Below the pieces are notes generated by a model that was not told the DNA's origin, searched no databases, and saw nothing but the letters and a program-made list of their open reading frames with translations. From positions 310,001-374,000 of the forward strand of contig NZ_JBHSIS010000007.1 of the NCBI RefSeq assembly GCF_042653545.1: a stretch of DNA of 64,000 bases, in the 5' to 3' direction. A program made the translations under genes and the position numbers. Below, in pieces: positions 25,214 to 33,855 of the stretch (position 1 is its first letter; the number at the start of each line of letters is the position of its first letter). Origin of the DNA: Actinophytocola glycyrrhizae. Its GTDB lineage: Bacteria; Actinomycetota; Actinomycetes; Mycobacteriales; Pseudonocardiaceae.

Positions 25214-25846
25214 TCAGGGGCGTAGTGCTCCGGTGAACCAGTCCGCTGCCTGTACGGCGACCTCCTCCAGCGTGCCCGGTTCGTCGAACAGGTGGGACGC
25301 GCCCGGCACGATTCGCAGCTCCGAGGGTGCGGTCAGCACGTTGCGTGCGCGTTCGTTGAGGTCGGCCACCATCGGGTCGCGCTCACCCACGATGAGCAGC
25401 GTCGGTGCCTGGACCTGGGCAAGTGCGGCACCGGCCAGGTCCGGTCGGCCGCCCCGTGAGACGACCGCGCGGACGGCCTCCGGTCTGGTCGCCGCCGCCA
25501 CCAGTGCGGCCGCGCCGCCCGTGCTCGCGCCGAACAGGCCCAGTGACAGGCCGGCTGTCGATGGTTCGGTGGTCAGCCGGTCGATCGTGCCGACCAGGCG
25601 TTCGGCCAGCAGGCCGATGTCGAACCTCGGGCCGCCGTCCTCGTGGTCCTCCTCCGCGGTCAGCAGGTCCATCAGCACCGTGGCCAGGCCGCGGCGGTTC
25701 AGTTCCGCCGCCACCGCGCGGTTGCGGGGGCTGTGCCGTGAGCTGCCGCTGCCGTGCGCGAACAGCACCACCCCGTACGCCCCGTCCGGTACCACCACGT
25801 CGGCGTCCAGGTGGGCACCCGCGGTGTCCATCACCAGCTGAGTCAT
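25214..25846 (-). CDS. Dienelactone-hydrolase-like alpha/beta hydrolase
   Basis: 210 residues from an ATG at 25846 that overlaps the upstream stop (ATGA). Serine hydrolase fold: VLFAHGSGSSRHSPRNR oxyanion loop, nucleophile Ser in GLFGASTGG, Asp in IVGERDPMV and His in VPGASHLFDEPG. No signal peptide. Homologues often sit beside erythromycin-esterase or phosphoribosyltransferase genes in actinobacteria, as here, but the shared substrate is unknown. Confidence 0.85.
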   Translation of the reverse strand: MTQLVMDTAGAHLDADVVVPDGAYGVVLFAHGSGSSRHSPRNRAVAAELNRRGLATVLMDLLTAEEDHEDGGPRFDIGLLAERLVGTIDRLTTEPSTAGLSLGLFGASTGGAAALVAAATRPEAVRAVVSRGGRPDLAGAALAQVQAPTLLIVGERDPMVADLNERARNVLTAPSELRIVPGASHLFDEPGTLEEVAVQAADWFTGALRP

Positions 25847-27063
25847 GACGCTGTCCTCCCAAGTAGTGCGAGTGGTCGCAGTGCGCTCGTCTCGTCGAAC
25901 CACAGGAACGCGTCGTAGCGGTCGCCAAGGACGGTCGGTACGTAGTTGCCCCACCGCTCGCGTTCCGGGTGGTACACGACCCCGATCGCGCGGTGGGCCA
26001 GTTCGTCGGTCAGCAGTGGCGGGCGGGCCCCGGGCCACACGAACAGGGCGGCGGGTGGCGCGTCGTGGTGCAGCACCGCTTCCAGCGACCCGTCCCGTGC
26101 GGGTGGCACCGGCATCGCCGACATCGGGGCACCCCACGCGTCGCCCGCGATGACCGTGCCGCGGTGGCCGCCGAAACCGACCAGCACCACCCGGTTCGCG
26201 CCGTGCCGTTCCCTGGCCAGCTGACCGATGTTCACCTCACCAGCGGCCGCCATGCTGGTGGCCCGCGCGTCGCCGACGTGCGTGTTGTGCGCCCACACCA
26301 CACCCTTCCCGCCGTGGTGGGCCAGCAGGCGGTCCAGTGTGTCGGCCATGTGGTGGTCCCTGGTGTTCCACGACCGCCTGCCACCGCCGAGCATCGTCCG
26401 GTAGTAGCGTTCGGCGCCCGCGACCACCTCGGCGTTCTGCCACGCGGTCAGCGCGCCGCGGCCGCGCAACCGCACGAGCAGGTCGACCACCTCGTTCTCG
26501 CAGCTCGCGGGCGTGAACCGGGTCGCGTACTCCCGGCCGCTCTCGCCGTACGGTTCGAAGCAGCGGTACGCGGCCAGCGCGGCCGGCACGTCCTCCGGCG
26601 AGTGCTCGTGCAGCCACGTGAGGATCGCGCGCAGCGACTCCCACAGCGAGTACACGTCGAGCCCGTGGAAGGAGACCGGCCGTTCCCGAATACGGTTGTG
26701 CTCGCGCAGCCACCGGCAGAAGTCGGTGACCTCCTCGTTGGCCCACATCCACGTCGGCCAGCGGTCGAACTCCGCGAGCGCCTCCCTCGGGTCGGCCGGT
26801 GCGTCCGGTTCGGCGCGGACCGACCGGTCCACGCGTTCGCAGTCCGGCCAGTCGCCCTCGACGGCCACGAACGCGAAGCCGCGTTCGGTGATCAGCCGCC
26901 GCGTCAGCGCCGCCCGCCAGCCGTAGTACTCGTGGGTGCCGTGGCTGGCCTCGCCGATCAGCACGACACGGGCGTCGCCGATCCGCTCCAGCAGCACGTC
27001 GAGGTCGCCGGGGTCGGTCAGCGGTGCCGCCAACCCGGCGATCTCGTCCCCGTAGCGTCCCAT
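25843..27063 (-). CDS. Erythromycin-esterase-family protein
   Basis: 406 residues from ATG 27063 (MGRYGDEIAGL); GTG 27090 is an in-frame alternative. Family motifs: VVLIGEASHGTHEYY (active-site Glu/His), FAFVAVEGDWPDC, VSFHGLDVYSLWESL, VVWAHNTHVGDARATSM and LVGFGGHRGTVIAG. EreA relatives hydrolyse the macrolactone ring, but most chromosomal actinobacterial members have no known link to macrolide resistance. Coupled to the dienelactone-hydrolase-like gene. No macrolide resistance can be claimed from sequence alone. Confidence 0.88.
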   Translation of the reverse strand: MGRYGDEIAGLAAPLTDPGDLDVLLERIGDARVVLIGEASHGTHEYYGWRAALTRRLITERGFAFVAVEGDWPDCERVDRSVRAEPDAPADPREALAEFDRWPTWMWANEEVTDFCRWLREHNRIRERPVSFHGLDVYSLWESLRAILTWLHEHSPEDVPAALAAYRCFEPYGESGREYATRFTPASCENEVVDLLVRLRGRGALTAWQNAEVVAGAERYYRTMLGGGRRSWNTRDHHMADTLDRLLAHHGGKGVVWAHNTHVGDARATSMAAAGEVNIGQLARERHGANRVVLVGFGGHRGTVIAGDAWGAPMSAMPVPPARDGSLEAVLHHDAPPAALFVWPGARPPLLTDELAHRAIGVVYHPERERWGNYVPTVLGDRYDAFLWFDETSALRPLALLGRTAS

Positions 27064-27155
27064 CCCCGTCGGCCTACCCTGGGCGGCCACGCCTAAACCG
27101 ATCGTGCCGGGTGGCGCGAGGGCGCGGTTCGCCGACTACCGCGCTGCGCCGCCGG

Positions 27156-28526
27156 TCACGGTGCGACGTCCCGCAGCAGCGCGAGCAACGCGGCAAGCGC
27201 ACCGCCGAACGACGGTTTCGACGGGGCCGCGTAGCCGATCATCAAGCCGGTCAACGGGTCCTCGGCGCGGATCGCGTGCGGGCTGACCGGTTCGATGACC
27301 AGTGAGTGCCGTGCGGCCGAGGCGGGCACCGCCGCCTCCGCCGTCGCGGACAGCGGCACGAACAGCTGCAGGCCCGCCGAGATCCCGCGTGGTTTCAGGT
27401 GCGCGGGCAGCGCGGCGACGAGCCGGTCCCGCCGCGACCGGTACTCGAGCCGGCCCCTGCGGACGTGCCGGTCGAACGCGCCGGAGCTGATCAGGTCGGC
27501 CAGCGCGAGCTGGTTGAGCATGGGCGGCACCACGCCGGTGTCCTCCACCGCCGCGATCACCGGGTCCACCAGGAACCTCGGCAGCACCAGCCACCCGATG
27601 CGCAGCGACGGCGCGAGGGTCTTGCTCGCGGTGCCCGCGTACACCACGCGTTCCGGCGCGAGAGCCTGCAGCGCACCGACCTGCTGGCGGTCGAAGCGGA
27701 ACTCGCCGTCGTAGTCGTCCTCGACGACGATCGCGCCGGAGCGGACCAGTGCCGTGCGGCGGCCGGGTGCCATCGTGACACCCAGCGGCGCCTGGTGGGC
27801 CGGGGTGACGACGACGGCGGGGCTCGACAGCTTCTCGACCACCAGCCCCTGGTCGTCGACCGGCACGCCGGCGATCCGCTGCCCGGCGGCCGCCGCGAAG
27901 GTCCGGAACCGGTCGATCGACGGGTCCTCGAACGCGGTCTCGGTCATGCCGAGGTCGGCGAACGCGCGGCCGAGCACGGTCATGGCGTGCGTGAACCCGG
28001 CGACGACCACGATGCGGGCCGGGTCGGCGAGCACGCCCCGGCTGCGGCCGAGGTACGCGGCGAGCGTCGCACGCAACACGAGCGACCCGCGGTGCTCGCC
28101 GTAGCCGAAGATCTCGTGGGGCGCGTTGGCCAGCACCCGCCGCGTCGACGCGAGCCACTGGTCGCGCGGGAACAGCGACACGTCCGGCCTGCCCGCCATC
28201 AGCGTCCAGCGCCTGGTCTGCCTCGGTGTGTAGGCGCGGTCGGGGGAGGCCAGCGGCGCGGCGCCCGCCGTCGCGACCCTGGTCGGCGCGCCCTGGCTGG
28301 TCCGCAGGTAGCCCTCCGCGGCGAGGTCGGCGTAGACGCGGGTCACGGTGCCGCGGGCGACGCCGAGGTCGGCGGCGAGCGCGCGGGTGGAGGGCACCAC
28401 CGACCCCGGTCGCCACCGGCCGTCCCGGATCGCGTCCCGGATCGCGTTCGCGAGCTGCGTGCGCCCGCTGCCGGGGGTCCAGTCGAGGTGTGCGTCGACC
28501 GACGAACTGGTCCACGAATCCGCCAT
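27156..28526 (-). CDS. MocR/PdxR-family regulator (GntR HTH plus aminotransferase domain)
   Basis: 456 residues. N-terminal winged helix (LANAIRDAIRDGRWRPGSVV, PSTRALAADLGVARGTVTRVYADLAAEGYL) and a C-terminal fold-type I aminotransferase-like domain (VVEDDYDGEFRFD, YAGTASKTLAPSLRIGW with the PLP lysine). Such proteins sense PLP or a PLP adduct and control vitamin B6, GABA or neighbouring genes. It is divergent, by 46 bp, from the AhpD-like gene, its most likely target. Confidence 0.9.
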   Translation of the reverse strand: MADSWTSSSVDAHLDWTPGSGRTQLANAIRDAIRDGRWRPGSVVPSTRALAADLGVARGTVTRVYADLAAEGYLRTSQGAPTRVATAGAAPLASPDRAYTPRQTRRWTLMAGRPDVSLFPRDQWLASTRRVLANAPHEIFGYGEHRGSLVLRATLAAYLGRSRGVLADPARIVVVAGFTHAMTVLGRAFADLGMTETAFEDPSIDRFRTFAAAAGQRIAGVPVDDQGLVVEKLSSPAVVVTPAHQAPLGVTMAPGRRTALVRSGAIVVEDDYDGEFRFDRQQVGALQALAPERVVYAGTASKTLAPSLRIGWLVLPRFLVDPVIAAVEDTGVVPPMLNQLALADLISSGAFDRHVRRGRLEYRSRRDRLVAALPAHLKPRGISAGLQLFVPLSATAEAAVPASAARHSLVIEPVSPHAIRAEDPLTGLMIGYAAPSKPSFGGALAALLALLRDVAP

Positions 28527-28572
28527 GGAACTGGACTCTACGCGTGGACAGGTGGCCGCTAACGTTGATCAC

Positions 28573-29037
28573 ATGACCAAGCGGATCTCCATCATCGACG
28601 GCATGTCCGGCGCGTTCGGCGCGCTCAACACCCTGGCGGGGGAGGTCGCGAAGGCGGCGGCCGACGCCGGCGTGGACACCAAGCTTCTCGAGCTCGTCAA
28701 GATCAGGGCCTCGCAGCTCAACGGCTGCGCGTACTGCCTCGACATGCACACGGCCGACACCCTCGCCGACGGCGAGGACCCGAGGCGGCTGCACGTGCTG
28801 GCCGCGTGGCGCGAGACCGACCTGTACACCGAGCAGGAGCGGGCGGCGCTGGCGCTGACCGAGGTGCTCACCCGGCTGCCGGACACCAACGACGTGCCCG
28901 ACGACGTCTACGAGTACGCCACGTCCGTGTTCACCGAGGCGCAGTACCAGGCGGTCGTGTGGATGGTGATGGTGATCAACGGCTACAACCGGGTCGTCCT
29001 GCCCGGCCACCCGAAGCTGCCCACGAGGACGGCGTGA
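28573..29037 (+). CDS. AhpD-like/carboxymuconolactone decarboxylase family protein
   Basis: 154 residues from an ATG at 28573. Peroxidase-type motif ELVKIRASQLNGCAYCLDMHT with the redox pair Cys52/Cys55 and His59. Likely a small cytoplasmic thiol peroxidase or alkylhydroperoxidase-like enzyme. Divergent pairing of an AhpD-like gene with a MocR regulator is frequent in actinobacteria and suggests control by the MocR protein. Confidence 0.9.
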   Translation: MTKRISIIDGMSGAFGALNTLAGEVAKAAADAGVDTKLLELVKIRASQLNGCAYCLDMHTADTLADGEDPRRLHVLAAWRETDLYTEQERAALALTEVLTRLPDTNDVPDDVYEYATSVFTEAQYQAVVWMVMVINGYNRVVLPGHPKLPTRTA

Positions 29038-29061
29038 CCGGTCGCCGCTCGACCTGCGGCG

Positions 29062-29433
29062 TCAGACCCCGGGGAGCAGGACCAGCGCGTTCGCGATCCG
29101 GTGCCGTAGCGCGGTCTCGTGGTCCTGGCCGGTGTTCAGCGTCAGCGTGAGGCCCTCCGGCGCGGCGGCGGCGGCGATGTCGAGCAGCACGGCGAACTGC
29201 GCGGGCGGTTCGTCGGCGAGCAGTTCCTCGGCGTGTGCCACGACCACGTCCACGGCGCCGAGGCCACGCACCGCATCGGCCAGTACGTCCCAGCCGGGTC
29301 CGGCGGGCACCGGGACACCCAGTGCCCGCGCCGCCTCCGCGAAGAAGGCGGCGCGGGTCCGGCAGGCACGCCCGTCCATGCCGACGGTGGCCGGGGCAGT
29401 GGTCACCGTCAACCAGTGGACGGGCGTCGTCAC
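29062..29433 (-). CDS. Barstar-like small protein
   Basis: 123 residues, no signal peptide. The pattern TVGMDGRACRTRAAFFAEAA, then GPGWDVLADAVRGL, then VDVVVAHAEELLAD and a helical C-terminus matches the barstar (ribonuclease inhibitor) fold, including the Trp-Asp-x-Leu segment. No barnase-type RNase gene is adjacent, so it is an orphan inhibitor, an immunity gene, or a barstar-fold protein with another role. It is convergent with the AhpD-like gene and lies after the ATP-grasp operon with a 99-bp gap. Confidence 0.6.
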   Translation of the reverse strand: MTTPVHWLTVTTAPATVGMDGRACRTRAAFFAEAARALGVPVPAGPGWDVLADAVRGLGAVDVVVAHAEELLADEPPAQFAVLLDIAAAAAPEGLTLTLNTGQDHETALRHRIANALVLLPGV

Positions 29434-29532
29434 AGGAACTCCTCACAGCCGGTGGAATTCGCTGTAGTGTCGCGCCCGCACCTTGTCAGGACATGGCGAA
29501 GATCGGCAAGAGAGGTGAACTTCAGGTTCCCC

Positions 29533-30762
29533 TCAGGCGTTCTCGTCCACCCACAACCCCAGCAGGCCGCGGAAGTGCGCGACGAACCGGTCGTGCTCGG
29601 GCACCGGGTAGGTCGACCGCACGGTCGACACCAGTAACTCGTCGAAGGCCGGGGACACCACCCAGTCCCGCACCAGGTCATCGACGTGCGACAGCGACGT
29701 CGCGCAGAAGTCGTGGTAGCGCTCGGTTTCGAAGTAGTCGTCGGCGAGCTTGCGGTACTCGGTCAGCTTCTCGTCGTAGGACCGGTCCGAGTCGGCGACC
29801 GCGAAGTACGCGCGGGTGTCCAGGTCCAGCCTCGGCGTGCGGCCCGACACCGCGCAGAACGCCGACCACTTCAGCAGTGAGCCGATCGCCCACGGGAAGT
29901 AGTAGTGCAGCGAGGTGATCGAGATGTCCGGGCACGCGTTCGCGTAGTCGATCGGGTGCACCGACCCGTCGACCACGAGGCTCTCGCACGAGTTGAACTC
30001 CCACCGGAAGAACGCGTTGATCAGCCGCGAGATCGTCAGCACCTCCTCGCCGGCCGCCGGTGAGAGGAAGGCGTGGTCCACCGCGTACCGGTGGTGCATC
30101 GGCTCGTCGGGCTGGAAGCGCATCACCATGCTGTCCGGGCCGATCGTCAGCGACCGCGCGAACACGTCGAAGCCCTCGACCGACGCCTGCAGGTGCATCA
30201 GCATCTCGCCGGACTCGTCGTACGCCCTGTGCAGGGCCGCCCGGTCCCTGACGCGGGACACGCCGCGCCACGCGCCACCGTCGTAGGGCTTCATGTACAT
30301 CGGATAGCCGATCCGCGCGGCGATGTCGTCGAGGTCGAACGGCTGGTTGTACTTCGCCGCGGTGTAGGCGTAGCGGGCGTTGTCGACCGGGTTCTTGTAC
30401 GGCACCAGCCACGTTTCGGGCACCTTGAGGCCCAGCCGGATCATCGCGCAGTACGCGGCGTGCTTCTCCATCGACTGGAACGTGAACGGGCTGTTCAGCA
30501 GGTACACGTCGTCCATCAGCGCGATCTTCTTCAGCCACTCGCGCGGCACGTAGTACCAGTACGCGAGCCGGTCGATCACGAGGTCGTACCTCGGTTTGGC
30601 ACGCAGGTCGAACGGTTCGATCGTGATCCGCTCGGTGCGCAGCGTGTGGTCGGCCCCGTCCGCGCGCACCGGGCCAAGGCGCCGCACCAGCTCCTCGAAC
30701 GCGCGCGGCCAGTCCTCCTCGGTGCCCAGCAGGAGACCGAGCAGGTGTTCCGTACGGTCCAC
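29533..30762 (-). CDS. ATP-grasp-fold protein of unknown substrate
   Basis: 409 residues from a GTG at 30762 with GGAGG 5 nt upstream. The ATP-grasp region holds IGYPMYMKPYDGGAWRGVSRV (ATP-binding Lys), MLMHLQASVEGFDVFARSLTIGPD and FFRWEFNSCESLVVDGSVHPIDYANACPD (metal-binding Glu/Asp/Asn positions). The N-terminal part is distinctive: DLVIDRLAYWYYVPREWLKKIALMDDVYLLNSPFTFQSMEKHAAYC. ATP-grasp enzymes join a carboxylate to an amine or thiol through an acyl-phosphate. It follows two esterase genes with an 11-bp gap, so a synthesis/hydrolysis pathway is likely, but the product is unknown. Confidence 0.82.
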   Translation of the reverse strand: MDRTEHLLGLLLGTEEDWPRAFEELVRRLGPVRADGADHTLRTERITIEPFDLRAKPRYDLVIDRLAYWYYVPREWLKKIALMDDVYLLNSPFTFQSMEKHAAYCAMIRLGLKVPETWLVPYKNPVDNARYAYTAAKYNQPFDLDDIAARIGYPMYMKPYDGGAWRGVSRVRDRAALHRAYDESGEMLMHLQASVEGFDVFARSLTIGPDSMVMRFQPDEPMHHRYAVDHAFLSPAAGEEVLTISRLINAFFRWEFNSCESLVVDGSVHPIDYANACPDISITSLHYYFPWAIGSLLKWSAFCAVSGRTPRLDLDTRAYFAVADSDRSYDEKLTEYRKLADDYFETERYHDFCATSLSHVDDLVRDWVVSPAFDELLVSTVRSTYPVPEHDRFVAHFRGLLGLWVDENA

Positions 30763-30773
30763 GTGTTCCTCCG

Positions 30774-31499
30774 TCAACAGAAGCGGGGCAGGTGGTGGGC
30801 GAGCTGCGCCCGCCATGACGGCCAGTCGTGCGGCACGTCGTGGCCCCACACGTCCAGCTCGCAGCGCAGACCCTTGTCGTGCAGCAGGTTCGCGAACGCC
30901 TGGGTGGAGTGCAGGGAGCCGGTCGTGTCCTCCCACTGGCCCTGGCCGACGACCAGCAGCACCGAGAGGCGCGACCGCAGCCAGTCGAGGTGGCCGCCGT
31001 TCAGGTTCGGCACGAAGTCGACGGGGTTGGTGAAGTACGCGGCCTCGCCGCGCTCGCCCCAGCCGTTCCACGTCGACGGGTCGTAGTTGCCCGACATGCC
31101 GATGGCCAGCGGGAACAGGTCCGCGCGGCGCAGCGCGAACAGCACCGCGTGGAACGCGCCGAGCGAGCAGCCGAGCGTCGCGACCTCGGTGTACCCGCCG
31201 CAGTCGCGGTGGATGGCGGGCAGGACGTCGTCCAGGATCCATGACTCGTACACGCCGTGCTGCTGTGCGCGCTGCTCCAGCGGGACCGACGGGTTCGACC
31301 AGGACGCCGCGTCGTGCGAGTCGACGCAGTACAGCTTGACCCGGCCCTCGTCGATCAGCGGCGCGACCCCGTCGAGCATGCCGCCTGCCTCGAAGTCCCA
31401 CGCCCGGCCCTGCTCGGAGGGGAACACGAGGAAGGGTCTGCCGTAGTGCCCGTACGCGATGACGGTGCCGCCGCCGAGCTCGTACTGGTCGCGGCGCAT
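30774..31499 (-). CDS. Esterase-fold (PF00756-like) hydrolase
   Basis: 241 residues from an ATG at 31499 overlapping the upstream stop by one base (TGATG). Putative-esterase fold: VIAYGHYGRPFLVFPSEQGRAWDFE, nucleophile Ser in ATLGCSLGAFHAVLFALRR, IGMSGNYDPSTW, VVGQGQWEDT (Asp/Glu) and His in GHDVPHDWPSWR. No signal peptide, so it is probably cytoplasmic. Second gene of the three-gene operon with the Fes-like hydrolase and the ATP-grasp protein. Confidence 0.85.
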   Translation of the reverse strand: MRRDQYELGGGTVIAYGHYGRPFLVFPSEQGRAWDFEAGGMLDGVAPLIDEGRVKLYCVDSHDAASWSNPSVPLEQRAQQHGVYESWILDDVLPAIHRDCGGYTEVATLGCSLGAFHAVLFALRRADLFPLAIGMSGNYDPSTWNGWGERGEAAYFTNPVDFVPNLNGGHLDWLRSRLSVLLVVGQGQWEDTTGSLHSTQAFANLLHDKGLRCELDVWGHDVPHDWPSWRAQLAHHLPRFC

Positions 31500-32527
31500 C
31501 AGCGGCCCCAGACCGCGCGGAGCAGCCCGGTGAGCGCGGGGTCGAACGCGTCGCGCCACGCGACGTAGTTGTGCGAGTCGGGCACCTCGTCCAGCCGCAC
31601 GTCGTAGCCCTGTTTGGCGAGGGTGGCGGCCATCTGCCGGTTGTTCGCGAGGTTCTCCTCCGCCGTGCCGCACGTCATGACCACCGGCACGGCCTCGTGC
31701 GGCACCGTGCGCAGCACGTCCGCCACATACACGCTGACCTGCCCGAACCGGCTGAACCGGTGCTGTTCCTGCGGGTCGAGGTCCACGGTCAGGAACGACG
31801 CCGACTGCAGGAACAGCCCGCCGAACAGGCCGGGCAGCGCCCGCTGCGCGTGCAGCATGGCGAGCCCGCCCAGGCTCGCGCCCATGCCGGCCACCGGCCC
31901 GGTGACCGCGACCGTCGCGCGCAGCAGCGGCAGGACGCGCTGGTGCAGTGTCGCCGCGTACCGGGGGTTGGCGGCGTACTCGTCGTCGCGGTCCCCCGGG
32001 GCGAGCAGCGCGACCCGGAAGGGCGGCAGCTCCCCGGTGGCGATCATCGCGGCGGCGTACCCGGTCAGGTCGGCGAGCCGGTCGTACTCGGGACCGTCGT
32101 GCGCCACGAGCAGCGGCAGCGGCTCGGCCGCGGGCGCCGGTGACCAGACACGTACGGCGATCTCCCCGCCGAGCAGTGGCGCGGGCACCGCGAGGTCGGC
32201 CACCTCGCCGGGCGCGCGGTCGGCGACCAGCCATTTCGGTGGTGTGTAGCCGGGGAACTCGACGACCGACTTGTCGCCGAACGCACCGGGGGCGCGCAGC
32301 GGGTTGGCCGGGTCGCAGATCTCCTCGTCCTGCCCGCCGGGGTGGCGCAGCCGGAACCGGTACTCCATGCGGTGGACCGGCGGGCGGGGCAGCGCGAGGC
32401 GCCACAGCCCGTCGGCGAAGGTGAAGTCCAGGTCGGTGCCGGGAAGTGACAGCGCGGGCAGCAACCGGGTGCCGGCCAGCGCCGACTCGGCGTCGGGCAA
32501 CCGGAACGTGACGGAGTCGTCGGTCAC
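31499..32527 (-). CDS. Enterochelin-esterase-like hydrolase
   Basis: 342 residues from a GTG at 32527 (VTDDSVTFRLPDAES), chosen because GGAG lies 6 nt upstream. The N-terminal ~100 residues resemble the early-set beta-sandwich of Fes-like proteins (FTFADGLWRLALPRPPVHRMEYRFRL). The C-terminal catalytic domain has VAHDGPEYDRLADL, Ser in GMGASLGGLAMLHA, Asp/Glu in MTCGTAEENLANNR and His in VPDSHNYVAWRDAF. It could cleave a siderophore-like ester, but no siderophore genes are in the window. First gene of the operon with the ATP-grasp protein. Confidence 0.85.
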   Translation of the reverse strand: MTDDSVTFRLPDAESALAGTRLLPALSLPGTDLDFTFADGLWRLALPRPPVHRMEYRFRLRHPGGQDEEICDPANPLRAPGAFGDKSVVEFPGYTPPKWLVADRAPGEVADLAVPAPLLGGEIAVRVWSPAPAAEPLPLLVAHDGPEYDRLADLTGYAAAMIATGELPPFRVALLAPGDRDDEYAANPRYAATLHQRVLPLLRATVAVTGPVAGMGASLGGLAMLHAQRALPGLFGGLFLQSASFLTVDLDPQEQHRFSRFGQVSVYVADVLRTVPHEAVPVVMTCGTAEENLANNRQMAATLAKQGYDVRLDEVPDSHNYVAWRDAFDPALTGLLRAVWGR

Positions 32528-32674
32528 ATGCGGCTCCGTCTCGGTGATCACCGACCCATCGAAACCACCGGCCGCACGAGAAGTCAAGGGCGCCGTCGAG
32601 ACGCGCTCCCGGCCGCTGCCCCCGCGCGGTGAGCGGCCGGCCATGATCCGTCACGTGGTCCCCGGCCCGGTTGC

Positions 32675-33559
32675 TCAGCCGGGCGCGAGCGCCTCGATGA
32701 TCTCCATCGCAAGGCCGGTCGCGGATTCCGGGGCCACGTCGGGGTTTCCGATGCCGTCGTGCCAGTTCAGGTCGTAGTACAGCTCCGTGACGCCCTGCTC
32801 GCCAAGCCACGCGACGTCCGCGCGGATCTCGTCGGGAGTGCCGGTGAGCCTGCCGTCCCGCCGGCCCGGCCGCACCACCCCGCGCACCACGATCCGGACC
32901 CGCTCCTGGTCGGCTGCGGCCCGCCGCACGACCGCGATGTCCTCGCCGATGCGGTCCAGGTCGGTGGCGCTGCGGCTCATCCAGCCCGCCGCCAGCCTGC
33001 CCGCCCGCTCCAGCGCGGGCGCCACGACCCCGCCGAGGAGAATCGGCGGACCGCCCGGCTGCACCGGCCGGGGACGCATCCGGCTCGGCGGCACCGTGTA
33101 GAACTCGCCGTCGAAGCTCGCCGGGTCGTCGCGCCAGAGCGTGTGCAGCACGCGGACGTACTCCTCGGCACGAGCGCCGCGCCGGGCCTTGTCCGCGCCG
33201 GTGGCCGTGAACTCGGTGGGGGACCAGCCGACGCCGAGCCCGAGGTCGAATCGGCCGCCGGACAGCACGTCGAGGGTCGCCGCCTGCTTGGCGAGGTACA
33301 CCGGCGAGACGAACGGCAGGTTCACAAGCGCCACCCCAAGCCGGATGCGGGACGTGTGCGCGGCCGCGAAAGCCAACGGCAGCAACGGGTCCAGCACACT
33401 CTGGTAGACGGCGTCGAGCCGGTCGTCCACCCCGACGAGCAACCGCTGGAACGTCCACAACGAGTCGTAGCCCAGCTCTTCGGCCCGCACCGCCACCCTG
33501 GCGATCGTCTCCGGCGACGCCCACGCGCCGGACACCGGCGCCCCAAGCCCGATCCTCAT
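32675..33559 (-). CDS. Luciferase-like, probably F420-dependent oxidoreductase
   Basis: TIM-barrel LLM-class enzyme of 294 residues: MRIGLGAPVSGAWASPETIA, GYDSLWTFQRLLVG, LGVALVNLPFVSPVYLAKQ, LDVLSGGRFDLGLGVGW and GGPPILLGG. Actinobacterial members of this type usually use F420 rather than FMN, but the cofactor is not decided by sequence alone. 147 bp upstream of the esterase operon in the same direction; whether they are co-transcribed is open. A partial composite repeat begins ~10 bp before its start. Confidence 0.88.
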   Translation of the reverse strand: MRIGLGAPVSGAWASPETIARVAVRAEELGYDSLWTFQRLLVGVDDRLDAVYQSVLDPLLPLAFAAAHTSRIRLGVALVNLPFVSPVYLAKQAATLDVLSGGRFDLGLGVGWSPTEFTATGADKARRGARAEEYVRVLHTLWRDDPASFDGEFYTVPPSRMRPRPVQPGGPPILLGGVVAPALERAGRLAAGWMSRSATDLDRIGEDIAVVRRAAADQERVRIVVRGVVRPGRRDGRLTGTPDEIRADVAWLGEQGVTELYYDLNWHDGIGNPDVAPESATGLAMEIIEALAPG

Positions 33560-33569
33560 GCCCCCAACC

Positions 33570-33780
33570 TAGATGATTGCTTCCGTGAAGTGCGTTCACG
33601 GCAACAAGTGCCCTGAAAGGCGCGTTTAGGGTGCTCAGCGCCCTAAACGCGCCTTTCAGGGCATTGCCAACGGCGCCGCGAAGCGGGCCCATCCTGCGCA
33701 ACCCTGACGGTGGCGCAAGCCCACCCGAAAGGGGCAGGCAGACCCGAACCCAAACCAGACCGGACCTAGCCCGACGTGAC
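33570..33780. repeat. Partial composite repeat, copy E, with two-unit palindrome array
   Basis: Begins with GATTGCTTCCGTGA-like sequence, as in copies C and D. Two palindrome units (33610-33632 and 33640-33662) are separated by GCTCAGC. The pair forms a perfect 22-bp stem with a 9-nt loop. It ends with GCAACCCTGACGGTGGCGCA and AAGCCCACCCGAAAGGGGCA (33699-33738), shared with copy C. Here CCCTGA/TCAGGG replaces the CCGTGA/TCACGG of copies A and C, a compensatory change. Confidence 0.85.
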
Positions 33781-33806
33781 CGGCGATCACCACCGACCAT
33801 GCCTCA

Positions 33807-33850
33807 TGAGGGAAGGCCCGCCCGGACACGTCCGGACGGGCCTTCCCTCA
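33807..33850 (-). terminator. Terminator of the nuclease-nucleotidase gene
   Basis: A 21-bp stem with one mismatch (33807-33827 with 33830-33850) and a 2-nt turn, just 5 bp after the stop codon at 33856 on the minus strand. Confidence 0.88.
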
Positions 33851-33855
33851 CTCGC

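Noticed and set aside
25843..27063. Macrolide resistance gene
   Set aside because: Erythromycin-esterase family membership alone does not support macrolide hydrolysis, and no macrolide genes are nearby.
29062..29433. Complete barnase-barstar toxin-antitoxin pair
   Set aside because: Only the inhibitor-like gene is seen; no RNase frame lies within several hundred bases on either side.
30774..33800. 1008-residue minus-strand frame spanning several genes
   Set aside because: Only its last 241 residues are a real esterase; the rest is an Arg-rich shadow of neighbouring genes.
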